Shown in pieces: positions 17,937 to 25,968 of a stretch of 64,000 bases of DNA (position 1 is its first letter; each line of letters opens with the position of its first letter). The DNA is from GCA-2687515 sp002687515. GTDB lineage: Bacteria; Pseudomonadota; Alphaproteobacteria; Rhodospirillales; UBA2165. The notes beneath the pieces are model-generated. The model saw nothing but the letters and a program-made list of their open reading frames with translations, ran no database searches and had not been told where the DNA came from. The position numbers were made by a program, and so were the translations under genes. The stretch lies in contig JASLNU010000109.1 of the NCBI GenBank assembly GCA_030745835.1, positions 6,238 to 70,237 of the forward strand, in the 5' to 3' direction.

Positions 17937-18776
17937 TTATCCGTTCACCGCCGCTTGTTCCACATTCATCACCGCCACCGTGCAGCCGACGGCGAAAATT
18001 GGAATCGGGGCATAGTACCACAATTCGCCCGTCGCCCCTTCGGTAGCGCCGGCGACGGCAACGAAGGTTCTGATCTCGAAACCGCCCTGGCCGCCGTCGC
18101 GGTAGGTTTCCTGGTCCGTATATGCGATCAGTTCCTCGCGCCGGTTGCCGAGGAATCTACCCAGGAATTCCCGGTCCCAAGCCTCGTCGATCCTGCCTGA
18201 ATCCGGGGTTGCCGGCCAGTGGGAGATGCCGCCGGTGCCGACCATGGCGATGCGTTCCGGCTGGGCATCGCAGGCGCGCCGAAGGGCGCGGCCAAATTCG
18301 TAAGCCCGGTGCAACGGCGTCAGGGGCGGTCCCTGGCAGTTGATGTTGACCGGAATGATGTCGAGATCGTAATTGGGGGTCAGGAAATTCAGGGGCACGA
18401 TGATGCCGTGGTCGAACTTCCATTCCTCGGCATAGGCGACGTCGATGTCATGGAGCAGCGATTTGACCAGACGTTCCGACAGGTCGCGGTTGCCGGGCAC
18501 CTTCACCGGCTGGATGCCGAGCCAGTCGGGATCCTCGATCGGGCCTTCGTAATAATCGCCCATGCCGATGCAGTAGGCGGGCATGTTGTCCATGAAGAAA
18601 TTGGCGAAATGCTCGGCGCCGACCACCATCAGCGCATCCGTTCCGGCGTCCTCGATGGCCTGGCGCATACGATCGAAGGCGGCGTAAAATTCATCGCGCA
18701 GCTTGGGATCGGCGCGCTCGGCGCGTCCGGTGATACCCGGCGCGTGGCTGCAGGCGCCGGCGAAAACCAATGGCAT
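17937..18776 (-). CDS. Extradiol ring-cleavage dioxygenase, LigB-type catalytic subunit
   Basis: 279 residues, class III extradiol dioxygenase (protocatechuate 4,5-dioxygenase beta family), which opens catechol-type rings using Fe(II) and O2. Metal and catalytic residues expected in LigB are recognisable: His in GACSHAPGI (about 9), His in VVGAEHFANF (about 56), DHGIIVPL near 120, and His in GTGGISHWPATPDSG with Glu or Asp shortly after. The start at 18776 is two bases after the LigA-like stop; the longer frame to 18866 overlaps that gene and is rejected. The gallate/protocatechuate type of substrate is inferred. Confidence 0.87.
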   Translation of the reverse strand: MPLVFAGACSHAPGITGRAERADPKLRDEFYAAFDRMRQAIEDAGTDALMVVGAEHFANFFMDNMPAYCIGMGDYYEGPIEDPDWLGIQPVKVPGNRDLSERLVKSLLHDIDVAYAEEWKFDHGIIVPLNFLTPNYDLDIIPVNINCQGPPLTPLHRAYEFGRALRRACDAQPERIAMVGTGGISHWPATPDSGRIDEAWDREFLGRFLGNRREELIAYTDQETYRDGGQGGFEIRTFVAVAGATEGATGELWYYAPIPIFAVGCTVAVMNVEQAAVNG

Positions 18777-18778
18777 GA

Positions 18779-19081
18779 TCAGTCCTCCGCCATGGCATAG
18801 AGGCCGGCACGCACCTGGCCGTGGCTTTTCACGCCTTCGCGCATGGCCTCGATATATTGGTCCCATTCATAGCCGCGGAGCGCCGCGTAATGCATAAGCA
18901 GCTGGCCGTTGACGCCGAGCACGTAAAGCAGCCCGATATCCGGCTCCTTCAGGGCGCTGAGTTCATCATCGGTCAAATCGTAATCGCTGAGCAGATCGTC
19001 GAAATCCGCCTCGTAGCGGGCGCGCACGTGCGGATCGCGGTTCAACTGGTAGATCACTTTCTGGAGGTAATAGAGGGACAT
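18779..19081 (-). CDS. Extradiol dioxygenase small subunit, LigA-type
   Basis: 100 residues, helical, matching the alpha subunit of protocatechuate 4,5-dioxygenase (LigA domain), which caps the LigB active site. Typical stretches are LQKVIYQLNRDPHVRARYEA, then DYDLTDDELSAL and the LMHYAALRGYEW end. ATG at 19081 is preferred over GTG at 19093 because AGGTG lies at the right distance. Its stop is two bases before ligB, so translation is coupled. An in-frame 17-codon ORF with a strong ribosome site precedes it. Confidence 0.8.
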   Translation of the reverse strand: MSLYYLQKVIYQLNRDPHVRARYEADFDDLLSDYDLTDDELSALKEPDIGLLYVLGVNGQLLMHYAALRGYEWDQYIEAMREGVKSHGQVRAGLYAMAED

Positions 19082-19093
19082 GGTATTTCGCAC

Positions 19094-19147
19094 CTAGCCG
19101 GCGACGTCCATTTTTGTCGCGCCGGCGCCTTTGACATCGCCCGGCAT
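19094..19147 (-). CDS. Possible 17-residue ORF in frame ahead of the ligA-like gene
   Basis: ATG at 19147 is preceded by GGAGGAAA, the best ribosome site in this region. The frame encodes MPGDVKGAGATKMDVAG and ends at TAG (19094-19096). The next codon is the GTG at 19093 that begins the longer form of the LigA-like frame. It could be a leader peptide or the original N-terminus cut by a stop. It is shown because the ribosome site is stronger than that of the downstream gene. Confidence 0.3.
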   Translation of the reverse strand: MPGDVKGAGATKMDVAG

Positions 19148-19245
19148 TTCGCGTTTCCTCCGCCTGAATTATGGCAAAACATACACCGCCAATCGGCGCA
19201 CCGGCAAGGAAGGCCCGGCGGCGGCAAATAAGGGAACGGAAAGCA

Positions 19246-20121
19246 ATGAAATTCGCGAGCTTTGAAATCGGCGGCAAGGAAAGTTTCGGTGTCGTCACCG
19301 GCGCGCCCGGCGATGAGGGGGTTATCGATCTGGGGCCGCGCAAGATGACGCCGCATCCGCGCCTGATCAACGTGCTGCGCGCCGGCAAGCTGGCCGAGGC
19401 CATGGACCTGGCCGCCGGCGCCGAGCCTGATCATGGGCTCGCCGAGGTGAGCCTTTTGAAGCCGATCACCGTTCCGGAAAAGATCATCTGCATCGGCGTC
19501 AATTACGGCAACCGCGCCGCCGAATACGACAACGTGCCCGACAAGCCCAACTATCCCAGCGTCTTCATGCGCTGGCCGGGCTCGATGACGGCCCACGGCC
19601 AGCCGCTGATGCGGCCGCCCGAATCGGAGCAACTGGATTACGAGGGCGAAATCGCCATCATCATCGGCAAGGCTGGCCGGCGCATCAAACCGGAAAACAT
19701 CCGCGAGCACATCGCCGGGCTATCCTGCCTCAACGAAGGCACCATCCGCGACTGGCTCCGGCATGGCACCTTCAACGTGACGCAGGGCAAGAACTTCGCC
19801 AATTCCGGCGCCTACGGCCCCTGGATGGTGACCGAGGACGAGTTCGCCGATTTCAACAACATCACCCTCGAAACCCGGGTCAACGGCGAGGTCCGGCAAA
19901 AGGACAGCACCGCAAACATCCTTTTCGATTTCGCCTACATCCTCAGCTATCTGTCGGTCTTCTACCAGCTCAACCCCGGCGACGTGATCGCGTCGGGCAC
20001 GCCGACCGGCGCCGGCGCCCGCTTCGATCCGCCGATCTGGCTGCAGCCCGGCGACGTGGTCGAGGTCGAGGTGGAAAACATCGGAACGTTGAGCAACGGG
20101 ATCGAGGACGAAGTGGTTTAG
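19246..20121 (+). CDS. Fumarylacetoacetate hydrolase family protein
   Basis: 291 residues. FAH enzymes hydrolyse or hydrate fumarylpyruvate, acylpyruvates or oxalocrotonate in lower aromatic pathways. Visible are the metal-ligand region (ICIGVNYGNRAAEYD near 82, then DYEGEIAIIIGKAGR near 127), LNEGTIRDW near 163, and the C-terminal DVIASGTPTGAG. ATG at 19246 is used; the longer frame to 19171 has a basic tail without homology. It is divergent from the ligAB operon, so it likely processes the product of ring cleavage. Confidence 0.88.
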   Translation: MKFASFEIGGKESFGVVTGAPGDEGVIDLGPRKMTPHPRLINVLRAGKLAEAMDLAAGAEPDHGLAEVSLLKPITVPEKIICIGVNYGNRAAEYDNVPDKPNYPSVFMRWPGSMTAHGQPLMRPPESEQLDYEGEIAIIIGKAGRRIKPENIREHIAGLSCLNEGTIRDWLRHGTFNVTQGKNFANSGAYGPWMVTEDEFADFNNITLETRVNGEVRQKDSTANILFDFAYILSYLSVFYQLNPGDVIASGTPTGAGARFDPPIWLQPGDVVEVEVENIGTLSNGIEDEVV

Positions 20122-20230
20122 GATACTAACGGACAAGTCACTGCAAATAGCCGATTGAATACAACTGTAAAAATCTGGACAATCCAACAAAATAGTACAA
20201 AAATAGATATATTCTCCTAATTGAATTAAT

Positions 20231-20260
20231 TAGGCTAAATATCTGGGAATATTTAGTCTA
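20231..20260 (+). promoter_or_regulatory. AT-rich hairpin just before the SPOR lipoprotein gene
   Basis: TAGGCTAAATAT and ATATTTAGTCTA pair over 12 bases (one G-T) around CTGGGA. The structure ends four bases before the ATG at 20265, where a ribosome site would be expected, and none is seen. It may modulate initiation or push translation to the TTG at 20292, which has GGGAAG eight bases before it. Confidence 0.4.
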
Positions 20261-20264
20261 AAAA

Positions 20265-21431
20265 ATGTGGAAATCCTGGGAAGAATTTGCCTTGAAATCA
20301 AGATTTACAGTATCTTGCCTATGGCGGCGGCGCACTATATTTTCGGTTGTTCTTTGCCTTCTATTGGCGTCCTGCGGCTTTACGAACGATAACTTAGGCA
20401 CTTTTGCCGGTGATGCTCGCTATAATGCTCATCTGGCTCCGCAGCCAGTCGCCCAATTGCCCGTTTATAATGTCGGCGACAGTTTTGTATTTGCTTCTGG
20501 TGTATACCTAGTAACAGAGACGGTCCTCAAGGTTACGCCGTCACGCATAACCTGGGTTGGCCACCGGGGAAGGGAATGGACGAGCAGCCGGCATCCCCAC
20601 TTATTACCTGTAAAAGTCTACGATTTGGAAAGGAACTACGCGCCGGGCGCTTATTCGTTGTTTCCCTTGAAAGATGATAATTATTCGCGGTTCATCGTGA
20701 AGAAGCGCGTATCGGGAGAAAAACCCAAACAAATTGTGCAGACTTGTGAAGTGGTGGGAACAGAGACGGTCGAAGTTCGCGCCGGAAAATTCTGGACCTT
20801 CAAAATTTTCTGCCGGCGCGATGGGTTCTTTGAAACCTTTAATTATTCACCGTCATTGGGACATTATGTTATTCGGCAGCGACAACGCCTATTAAGGTTC
20901 ATGCGGGCGGAACTGGTATCTTATAGTAAAGCGCCGCCATTGAAATTGGCCGAAAAAAAACCCACCCCGACAAAGAAACAGGAGATTGCTGAAAAACCGG
21001 CCGCGAAGTCATTAAAACCCGATGCCGTGGAAACTAAATCTGATGCCGTGAAAACGGCGAATCTGTCAGAAGCAGAAAAGATGAAACGTCGAGAAATTTC
21101 AGCGTTTTTCGATTATCAACCGGCAAAAAAACCGGTCACGACTGACCCAAGTTATCCGAGCCCGCCGCATCCGAAAAAGTTTGGGGTTCAAATCGGCGCC
21201 TTCAGTTCATTCGACGCCGCCTTGACGGCTTATAACTCGGTCATACTGCCAGCCGCCCCCAAAATTTTTTCTCAATTGGGCGTCAATTACTGGTACTACA
21301 AAATTCCGAAAACTGGGCAAACCGTGGTGCGCGTCATCGTCGGCGAATACCAGAACCGGCGTACCGCCAATCGCATTTGCGGCAAAATAAAAAAACGAAA
21401 ATTGGATTGCTGGGTCAATTCATATAACTAG
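20265..21431 (+). CDS. SPOR-domain lipoprotein
   Basis: 388 residues. A basic leader (WRRR) and hydrophobic core end at LLLASCG, a good lipobox with the lipid Cys at about 37. A beta-rich globular part to about 220 is unrecognised. Then comes a Lys/Pro/Ala-rich linker (about 225-300) and a C-terminal SPOR domain (FGVQIGAFSSFDAALTAYNS to the end), which binds septal glycan strands. An envelope or division-linked role is inferred. The ATG has no ribosome site; the TTG at 20292 with GGGAAG is an attractive alternative start. The gene is visibly more AT-rich than its neighbours, a possible sign of transfer. Confidence 0.75.
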   Translation: MWKSWEEFALKSRFTVSCLWRRRTIFSVVLCLLLASCGFTNDNLGTFAGDARYNAHLAPQPVAQLPVYNVGDSFVFASGVYLVTETVLKVTPSRITWVGHRGREWTSSRHPHLLPVKVYDLERNYAPGAYSLFPLKDDNYSRFIVKKRVSGEKPKQIVQTCEVVGTETVEVRAGKFWTFKIFCRRDGFFETFNYSPSLGHYVIRQRQRLLRFMRAELVSYSKAPPLKLAEKKPTPTKKQEIAEKPAAKSLKPDAVETKSDAVKTANLSEAEKMKRREISAFFDYQPAKKPVTTDPSYPSPPHPKKFGVQIGAFSSFDAALTAYNSVILPAAPKIFSQLGVNYWYYKIPKTGQTVVRVIVGEYQNRRTANRICGKIKKRKLDCWVNSYN

Positions 21432-21651
21432 TACGCCCACCTCGGCGCCGGCGCCCATTATACCAACCTGCACAGATAAACAGACCCAAATTACCGATGC
21501 CGGCCAGGCGACGACAATAGGCGAAACCGGTATTCAGCGGCCAAGGCGTCCACGATGCGGCTTTTTTTCAGGGTTGAAGCTGTGTTAAGAACATGGATAA
21601 CAATGAACCGTCTGAAGACGGGGAAATAACGTCCAGCAGAGAGGCCGCGGC

Positions 21652-22569
21652 ATGATCAATTATTTCATCAACCGCCTGTTCATCGCCATATTGGTGACGA
21701 TTACGGTATCGATCATCGCCTTCAGCCTTTTGCGGCTGTCCGGCGATCTGGCGGCGGAACTGGCGGGCGACGACGCCACCGAAGAAGAAATCGCCCAGGT
21801 TGCCAAGGCCTATGGTCTGGACCGGCCACTCTACATCCAATATTTCGACTGGGCGGGAAGCGCATTGAGCGGCGATCTCGGGGATTCCATCTTCTCCAAC
21901 GAGCCGGTTTTCGACATCTTGAAGGGCGCCGTGCCGACGACCGCGAAACTGGCGGTCCTGGCGCTGGCTCTCGGCATCATTATCGCCGTGCCGCTCGGGA
22001 TCATTGCCGCCGTTTACCAGAATACGGGCGTCGACCGGGCGTCCCTTGTGCTCGCCGTCTTCGGCCAGGCGATCCCCAATTTCTGGTTGGGGCTGATGCT
22101 GATCCTATTGTTCGGCGTGAAGCTGCGCTGGCTGCCCATATCGGGCCAGGATACGCTCATGCATTTCGTCATGCCGACCGTCACCATCGCGCTTTCAACC
22201 CTGCCGCAGATCATGCGCCTGACGCGCACCGGCATGGCCGAGGTGATGCAGTCCGATTATATCCGCGCCGCCTACGCCAAGGGCCTGCCGGCGCGCATGG
22301 TTATCTTGAAACACGCCTTGCGCAACGCCATCCTGCCGGTGGTGTCGATCACCATGGTCACCTTCGGCTTCCTCCTTGGCGGCACGGTCGTGGTGGAAAC
22401 CATCTTCGCCCTCAACGGGCTCGGCTTCGAAGCCTTCCAGGCGATCATCCGGCAGGATTTCCCGGTGCTGCAATCGGTGGTCCTGTTTGTTTCCGTCATC
22501 TATATCGGTTTGACCTTGCTGTCGGACCTGATCAACGCGCAGCTCGATCCGCGCATCCGGCTGAGCTAG
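21652..22569 (+). CDS. ABC transporter permease, dipeptide/oligopeptide type (DppB-like)
   Basis: 305 residues with six membrane segments. The N-terminal NYFINRLFIAILVTITVSI and the large periplasmic loop are typical of DppB. The EAA loop reads DYIRAAYAKGLPARMVILKHALRN (about residues 200-223). It imports peptides, nickel or other solutes together with the DppC-like partner at 22580. The start overlaps, by ATGA, a 20-codon ORF (21593-21655) that has no clear ribosome site of its own; GAGAGG precedes the real start. The expected binding protein and ATPases are not next to it. Confidence 0.9.
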   Translation: MINYFINRLFIAILVTITVSIIAFSLLRLSGDLAAELAGDDATEEEIAQVAKAYGLDRPLYIQYFDWAGSALSGDLGDSIFSNEPVFDILKGAVPTTAKLAVLALALGIIIAVPLGIIAAVYQNTGVDRASLVLAVFGQAIPNFWLGLMLILLFGVKLRWLPISGQDTLMHFVMPTVTIALSTLPQIMRLTRTGMAEVMQSDYIRAAYAKGLPARMVILKHALRNAILPVVSITMVTFGFLLGGTVVVETIFALNGLGFEAFQAIIRQDFPVLQSVVLFVSVIYIGLTLLSDLINAQLDPRIRLS

Positions 22570-22579
22570 GAAGGCGGTC

Positions 22580-23524
22580 ATGACAGCCAGCGAGCAAGCA
22601 TCCGCCGCAATTGATGGCACGCCCGCCGCCGACGCCGAACAGGTCGATATCTTCGAGGTCTATTCCCCGACGCCCTATGAATTGATGAAACGCCGGGCGC
22701 GCTCGCACCCGGGTTTCCTGATCGGCTCGGCGGTGGTGTTTGCGGTTTTCATTGTTGCCGTATTCGCCGATTTCATCGCCCCCTTCGATCCCTTCGATCA
22801 GAATATTTCGCGGCGCCTGATCAACCCGATCTGGGGCAAGGACAGCACCTGGATCAATCCGCTGGGCACCGACGCCTTCGGCCGCGACTATCTCAGCCGG
22901 GTCATTCACGGCGCCCGCGTCTCGATGATCGTCGGCATCGTCGCGCCGCTGATCGCCGCCTGCATCGGATCGATCATCGGCATGGTCGGCGGCTATTTCG
23001 GCGGCCGCGTCGACGCCGTCGTCATGTATCTGATCAATTCCAAGCTGGCTCTGCCCGGCCTGGTCGTCGCCTTGTCGCTGGTCGCCGTGTTCGGCGGTGA
23101 GGTATTTGTCCTGGTGCTGGTGCTCGCATTTTTGTTCTGGGACCGCTACGCCATCGTGCTTCGAACCGTGACCCAGCAGATCCGGGCGCAGGAATTCGTG
23201 ACCGCCGCGGAAGCTGTCGGCTGTTCGGTGCCGCGCATCATCTTCGGCGAAATCCTGCCCAATGTGATGAACCAGATCATCGTTATCCTGACCCTGGAAA
23301 TGGCCATCGCCATCTTGATCGAGGCGACGCTGTCGTTCCTCGGCCTCGGCATTCAGCCGCCGACGCCGACCTGGGGCAACCTGATCGCCGAGGGCCGCAA
23401 CTTCATGTTCTTCAAACCCTATCTGGTGACCATCCCCGGTATCTGCCTCTTTTTCCTGGCCATCGCCATCAACATGATGGGCGACGGCATCCGCGACATC
23501 ACGGCGCCGGAGGGTCGCAACTAA
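22580..23524 (+). CDS. ABC transporter permease, dipeptide/oligopeptide type (DppC-like)
   Basis: 314 residues, partner of the gene ten bases upstream. A long hydrophilic N-terminus (about 45 residues) precedes the first membrane segment. NPLGTDAFGRDYLSRVIHGAR near 95 is the DppC signature. The EAA loop is at about 208-230 (EFVTAAEAVGCSVPRIIFGEILPN). LSFLGLGIQPPTPTWGNLI near 252 is also diagnostic. AGGAAGG lies before the ATG. No ATPase follows; the next gene is convergent. Confidence 0.9.
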   Translation: MTASEQASAAIDGTPAADAEQVDIFEVYSPTPYELMKRRARSHPGFLIGSAVVFAVFIVAVFADFIAPFDPFDQNISRRLINPIWGKDSTWINPLGTDAFGRDYLSRVIHGARVSMIVGIVAPLIAACIGSIIGMVGGYFGGRVDAVVMYLINSKLALPGLVVALSLVAVFGGEVFVLVLVLAFLFWDRYAIVLRTVTQQIRAQEFVTAAEAVGCSVPRIIFGEILPNVMNQIIVILTLEMAIAILIEATLSFLGLGIQPPTPTWGNLIAEGRNFMFFKPYLVTIPGICLFFLAIAINMMGDGIRDITAPEGRN

Positions 23525-23654
23525 GAGGAAGCAGCCCGCCTGGGGTTGGCCGGGCCCGGCCTGCGCAGCCGCTTCGGCGGAGCGGGCTCGGCCACGCGGG
23601 CGTCATACTTGGCACCTGTTTATGCAGGAGGCCAAACGCGCCTCTTATCGCTTG

Positions 23655-25217
23655 CTAATCACCTGTGGCGGCGGCGCGTTCGATGGCCAGCTCGGCGATG
23701 TCCTTCTTGACCAGCTTGCCGACATCGTTGGTCGGCAGCTCATCGAAGAAATAGACCGCCTTGGGTTTCTTGAAGCCGGCCAGCTTGCCGGCGCAGAAAT
23801 CGATCAGTTCGCGGGGGCTGCAACCGTCTTGGGCGACGGCGCAGGCGACCACTTTTTCGCCCCATTTGGCGTCCGGCACCCCGACCACGGCGATCAGATC
23901 GACTTTCGGATGCTCGCTCAAAATGGCTTCGATCTCGACCGGATAGACGTTGACGCCGCCGGTCTTGATCATGTCGCGCTTGCGGCCCGACAGCCAGATA
24001 TAGCCGTCCGCGTCCTTGGTGATCACGTCGCCGGTAACCAGCCAGCCATCCTTCAGGACCGCCGCCGTATCCTCGGGTCGGTTCCAATAGCCTTCGAGCA
24101 GCGACGGGCCGCTGACCATCATCTCGCCGAATTCACCGGCGGGCACCGGCTTCATGTCTTCGTCCACCGCCTCGATGCGGAACAACGGCGCTTCGGTGCC
24201 GAGCGAGTTCATGCGGTCGGGCTTGCCCGGGTTTTGCAGCGCCGCCTCGACCTCGTGCGGCAGCATATAGGATACATAGCCACCCGTTTCGGTGGACCCG
24301 TAGGCGTTGACGAAACCGCCCTTGAAGGTGGGGTTGGCCTTGATGCGCCCCATGCCGGGGCGCGAATCGCCGGTGGCGCTGGTGCCGGTCAGAAGACGCA
24401 ATGAGGAGAGGTCGGCCTTGGCCAGGTCCGGATGGTCGGCGATGCGGTCGAACAGCGACAGAATACCGTAGGTCATGGTCACCCGCTCAGCCGCGATCCA
24501 TTCGAACAAATCCTCGACATCGAATTTGGGCCGGATAACGGTGGCAATACCGGCACAGGCATGGGTCGTCATCATATGGATGCCGAGCCCGGCCGAGATC
24601 GGCATGGCGATCAGCGCGATGTCCGAGGCGTAGTGGGGAACCTTGGCCAGATAAACCAGTATATTGGTCAAATATTGCCGGTGGGTGCGCATGCATCCCT
24701 TGGGAAAACCGGTGGTGCCGGTGGTGTACTTGATGGCGAACACGGCGTCCGGATCGACGGCGACATCCGGTTCGGTATCGGGCGCGCCGGATATCAGCGC
24801 CTCGTAATCCATGCCGCCGCCCCCTCCTCCGCCAATAACAATAGGCGTTTCGAGCGAAGCCAGCTCACCGGATATCTGGGTCACTTCGGCCAGTGATTCA
24901 TGGCCGGTGACGACGATCTTGGCACCCACGTCGTTCACGATATAGGAAATTTCGCGCCCCACCGAGCTTGGCATGATACCGATGGAAATGCCGCCCGCCT
25001 TGGCGATGGCGAAATAAAGTTCCGCCAATTCGATGCTGTTGCCGAGGATATAGGCGACGCGGTCGCCGGGGCGGACGCCGAGGCCGATCAGCCCGTTGGC
25101 GAGGCGGTTGACGCGCCCATTCAGCCCCGCCCAATCAACGCGCCGGTCTTCGAATACAAGCGCTTCGGAGCCCGGAATACGCCGCGCATTGGCGCTGACA
25201 AGATCGCCGATCAGCAT
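23655..25217 (-). CDS. AMP-dependent acyl-CoA synthetase/ligase
   Basis: 520 residues of the ANL superfamily, which activates a carboxylic acid to acyl-AMP and then acyl-CoA. Motif A3 is YTTGTTGFPKGCM (about 166-178), A5 YGSTETGGY (about 310), A7/A8 GDVITKDADGYIWLSGRKRDM with GGVNVYPVEIE (about 410-440), and the catalytic Lys in NDVGKLVKKDI near the C-terminus. The ATG at 25217 is used rather than TTG nine bases earlier. It follows the MarR gene and faces a CoA-transferase-like pair, so it probably feeds a CoA-thioester degradation route. Confidence 0.88.
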   Translation of the reverse strand: MLIGDLVSANARRIPGSEALVFEDRRVDWAGLNGRVNRLANGLIGLGVRPGDRVAYILGNSIELAELYFAIAKAGGISIGIMPSSVGREISYIVNDVGAKIVVTGHESLAEVTQISGELASLETPIVIGGGGGGGMDYEALISGAPDTEPDVAVDPDAVFAIKYTTGTTGFPKGCMRTHRQYLTNILVYLAKVPHYASDIALIAMPISAGLGIHMMTTHACAGIATVIRPKFDVEDLFEWIAAERVTMTYGILSLFDRIADHPDLAKADLSSLRLLTGTSATGDSRPGMGRIKANPTFKGGFVNAYGSTETGGYVSYMLPHEVEAALQNPGKPDRMNSLGTEAPLFRIEAVDEDMKPVPAGEFGEMMVSGPSLLEGYWNRPEDTAAVLKDGWLVTGDVITKDADGYIWLSGRKRDMIKTGGVNVYPVEIEAILSEHPKVDLIAVVGVPDAKWGEKVVACAVAQDGCSPRELIDFCAGKLAGFKKPKAVYFFDELPTNDVGKLVKKDIAELAIERAAATGD

Positions 25218-25257
25218 TGCGGGCAAGCCCGCCCGGGCGCGCGATCAAGCCCATTGG

Positions 25258-25779
25258 TCAGCACTTCTTGTCCTTGGCCGTTTTATCCACTGCATAGGCG
25301 AGCATTTTATCGATAACCCCGCTCACCACCCGGTATTCATCGGCATCCAGTTGGGACAATAATTCCTTCTGGCCGCGGCGCGCGATTTCGAGCCTTTGGT
25401 CGTAATAGGTACGGCCCGCCTCGGTAACATCGAAGGTCGCGCTGCGCTTGTCATCGGGATCGGATTTGCGGCTCACCAGCCCCATCTCCTTGAGCGCCGC
25501 CGCCGCCCGGCTTACCTGGGCCTTGTCCAGATGCATGTTACCGGCGATGGCCCGCACCGTGGTCGGCGAGTTGGCGCAGAGATAGCTCAGCAGCCGCACC
25601 TCGGTCAGGCCGATCTTGTATTCCTGGACGTTGCGCATATCGACGTCCCGGTCCAGAACCCGGCACAACATGGATAGCCGGTAGGACAGAAAATCGATCA
25701 CGTGCATGTCGTCGACCGCCGCCGATATGTCGTCGTGATCATCGAGCCCGGATAAATCCGAACGGTTTAATTGCTGCAA
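25258..25779 (-). CDS. MarR-family transcriptional regulator
   Basis: 173 residues with a MarR winged helix. The recognition region is TVRAIAGNMHLDKAQVSRAAAALKEMGLV, with the wing DPDDKRSATFDVTEAGR. TTG at 25779 is chosen because GGGGAGGA (25784-25791) lies five bases before it; upstream ATGs (25812, 25833) have no ribosome site. It lies upstream of the CoA ligase and divergent from the CoA-transferase-like pair. It probably represses both in response to an aromatic acid or its CoA ester. The 190-base divergent gap contains ATAC-N6-GTAT at about 25897-25910 as a weak operator candidate. Confidence 0.85.
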   Translation of the reverse strand: MQQLNRSDLSGLDDHDDISAAVDDMHVIDFLSYRLSMLCRVLDRDVDMRNVQEYKIGLTEVRLLSYLCANSPTTVRAIAGNMHLDKAQVSRAAAALKEMGLVSRKSDPDDKRSATFDVTEAGRTYYDQRLEIARRGQKELLSQLDADEYRVVSGVIDKMLAYAVDKTAKDKKC

Positions 25780-25968
25780 TCGATCCTCCCCTTTTTGACC
25801 CGGCCAGTTCATGTTGGCAATCATGTCCGCCATGCCACGAAGGCCCGGCGCCAATTGCACGGACCGATGGTAACGTGCGGTCGTTGAATGAATCAATACA
25901 GTATCGTATCAATAGGCGTCGAAATGCAAAGCCGTTACACCGGAATAATTATGCCGTTGGGGAGGCTG

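Noticed and set aside
23548..23561. GGCCGGGCCCGGCC palindrome as a terminator between convergent genes
   Set aside because: No U tract on either side; likely chance in GC-rich DNA. The GGCCCCGGGGCC at 33976-33987 was set aside for the same reason.
25258..25896. Longer MarR reading frame with upstream ATGs at 25833 and 25812
   Set aside because: No ribosome site before them, while TTG 25779 has GGGGAGGA at ideal distance.
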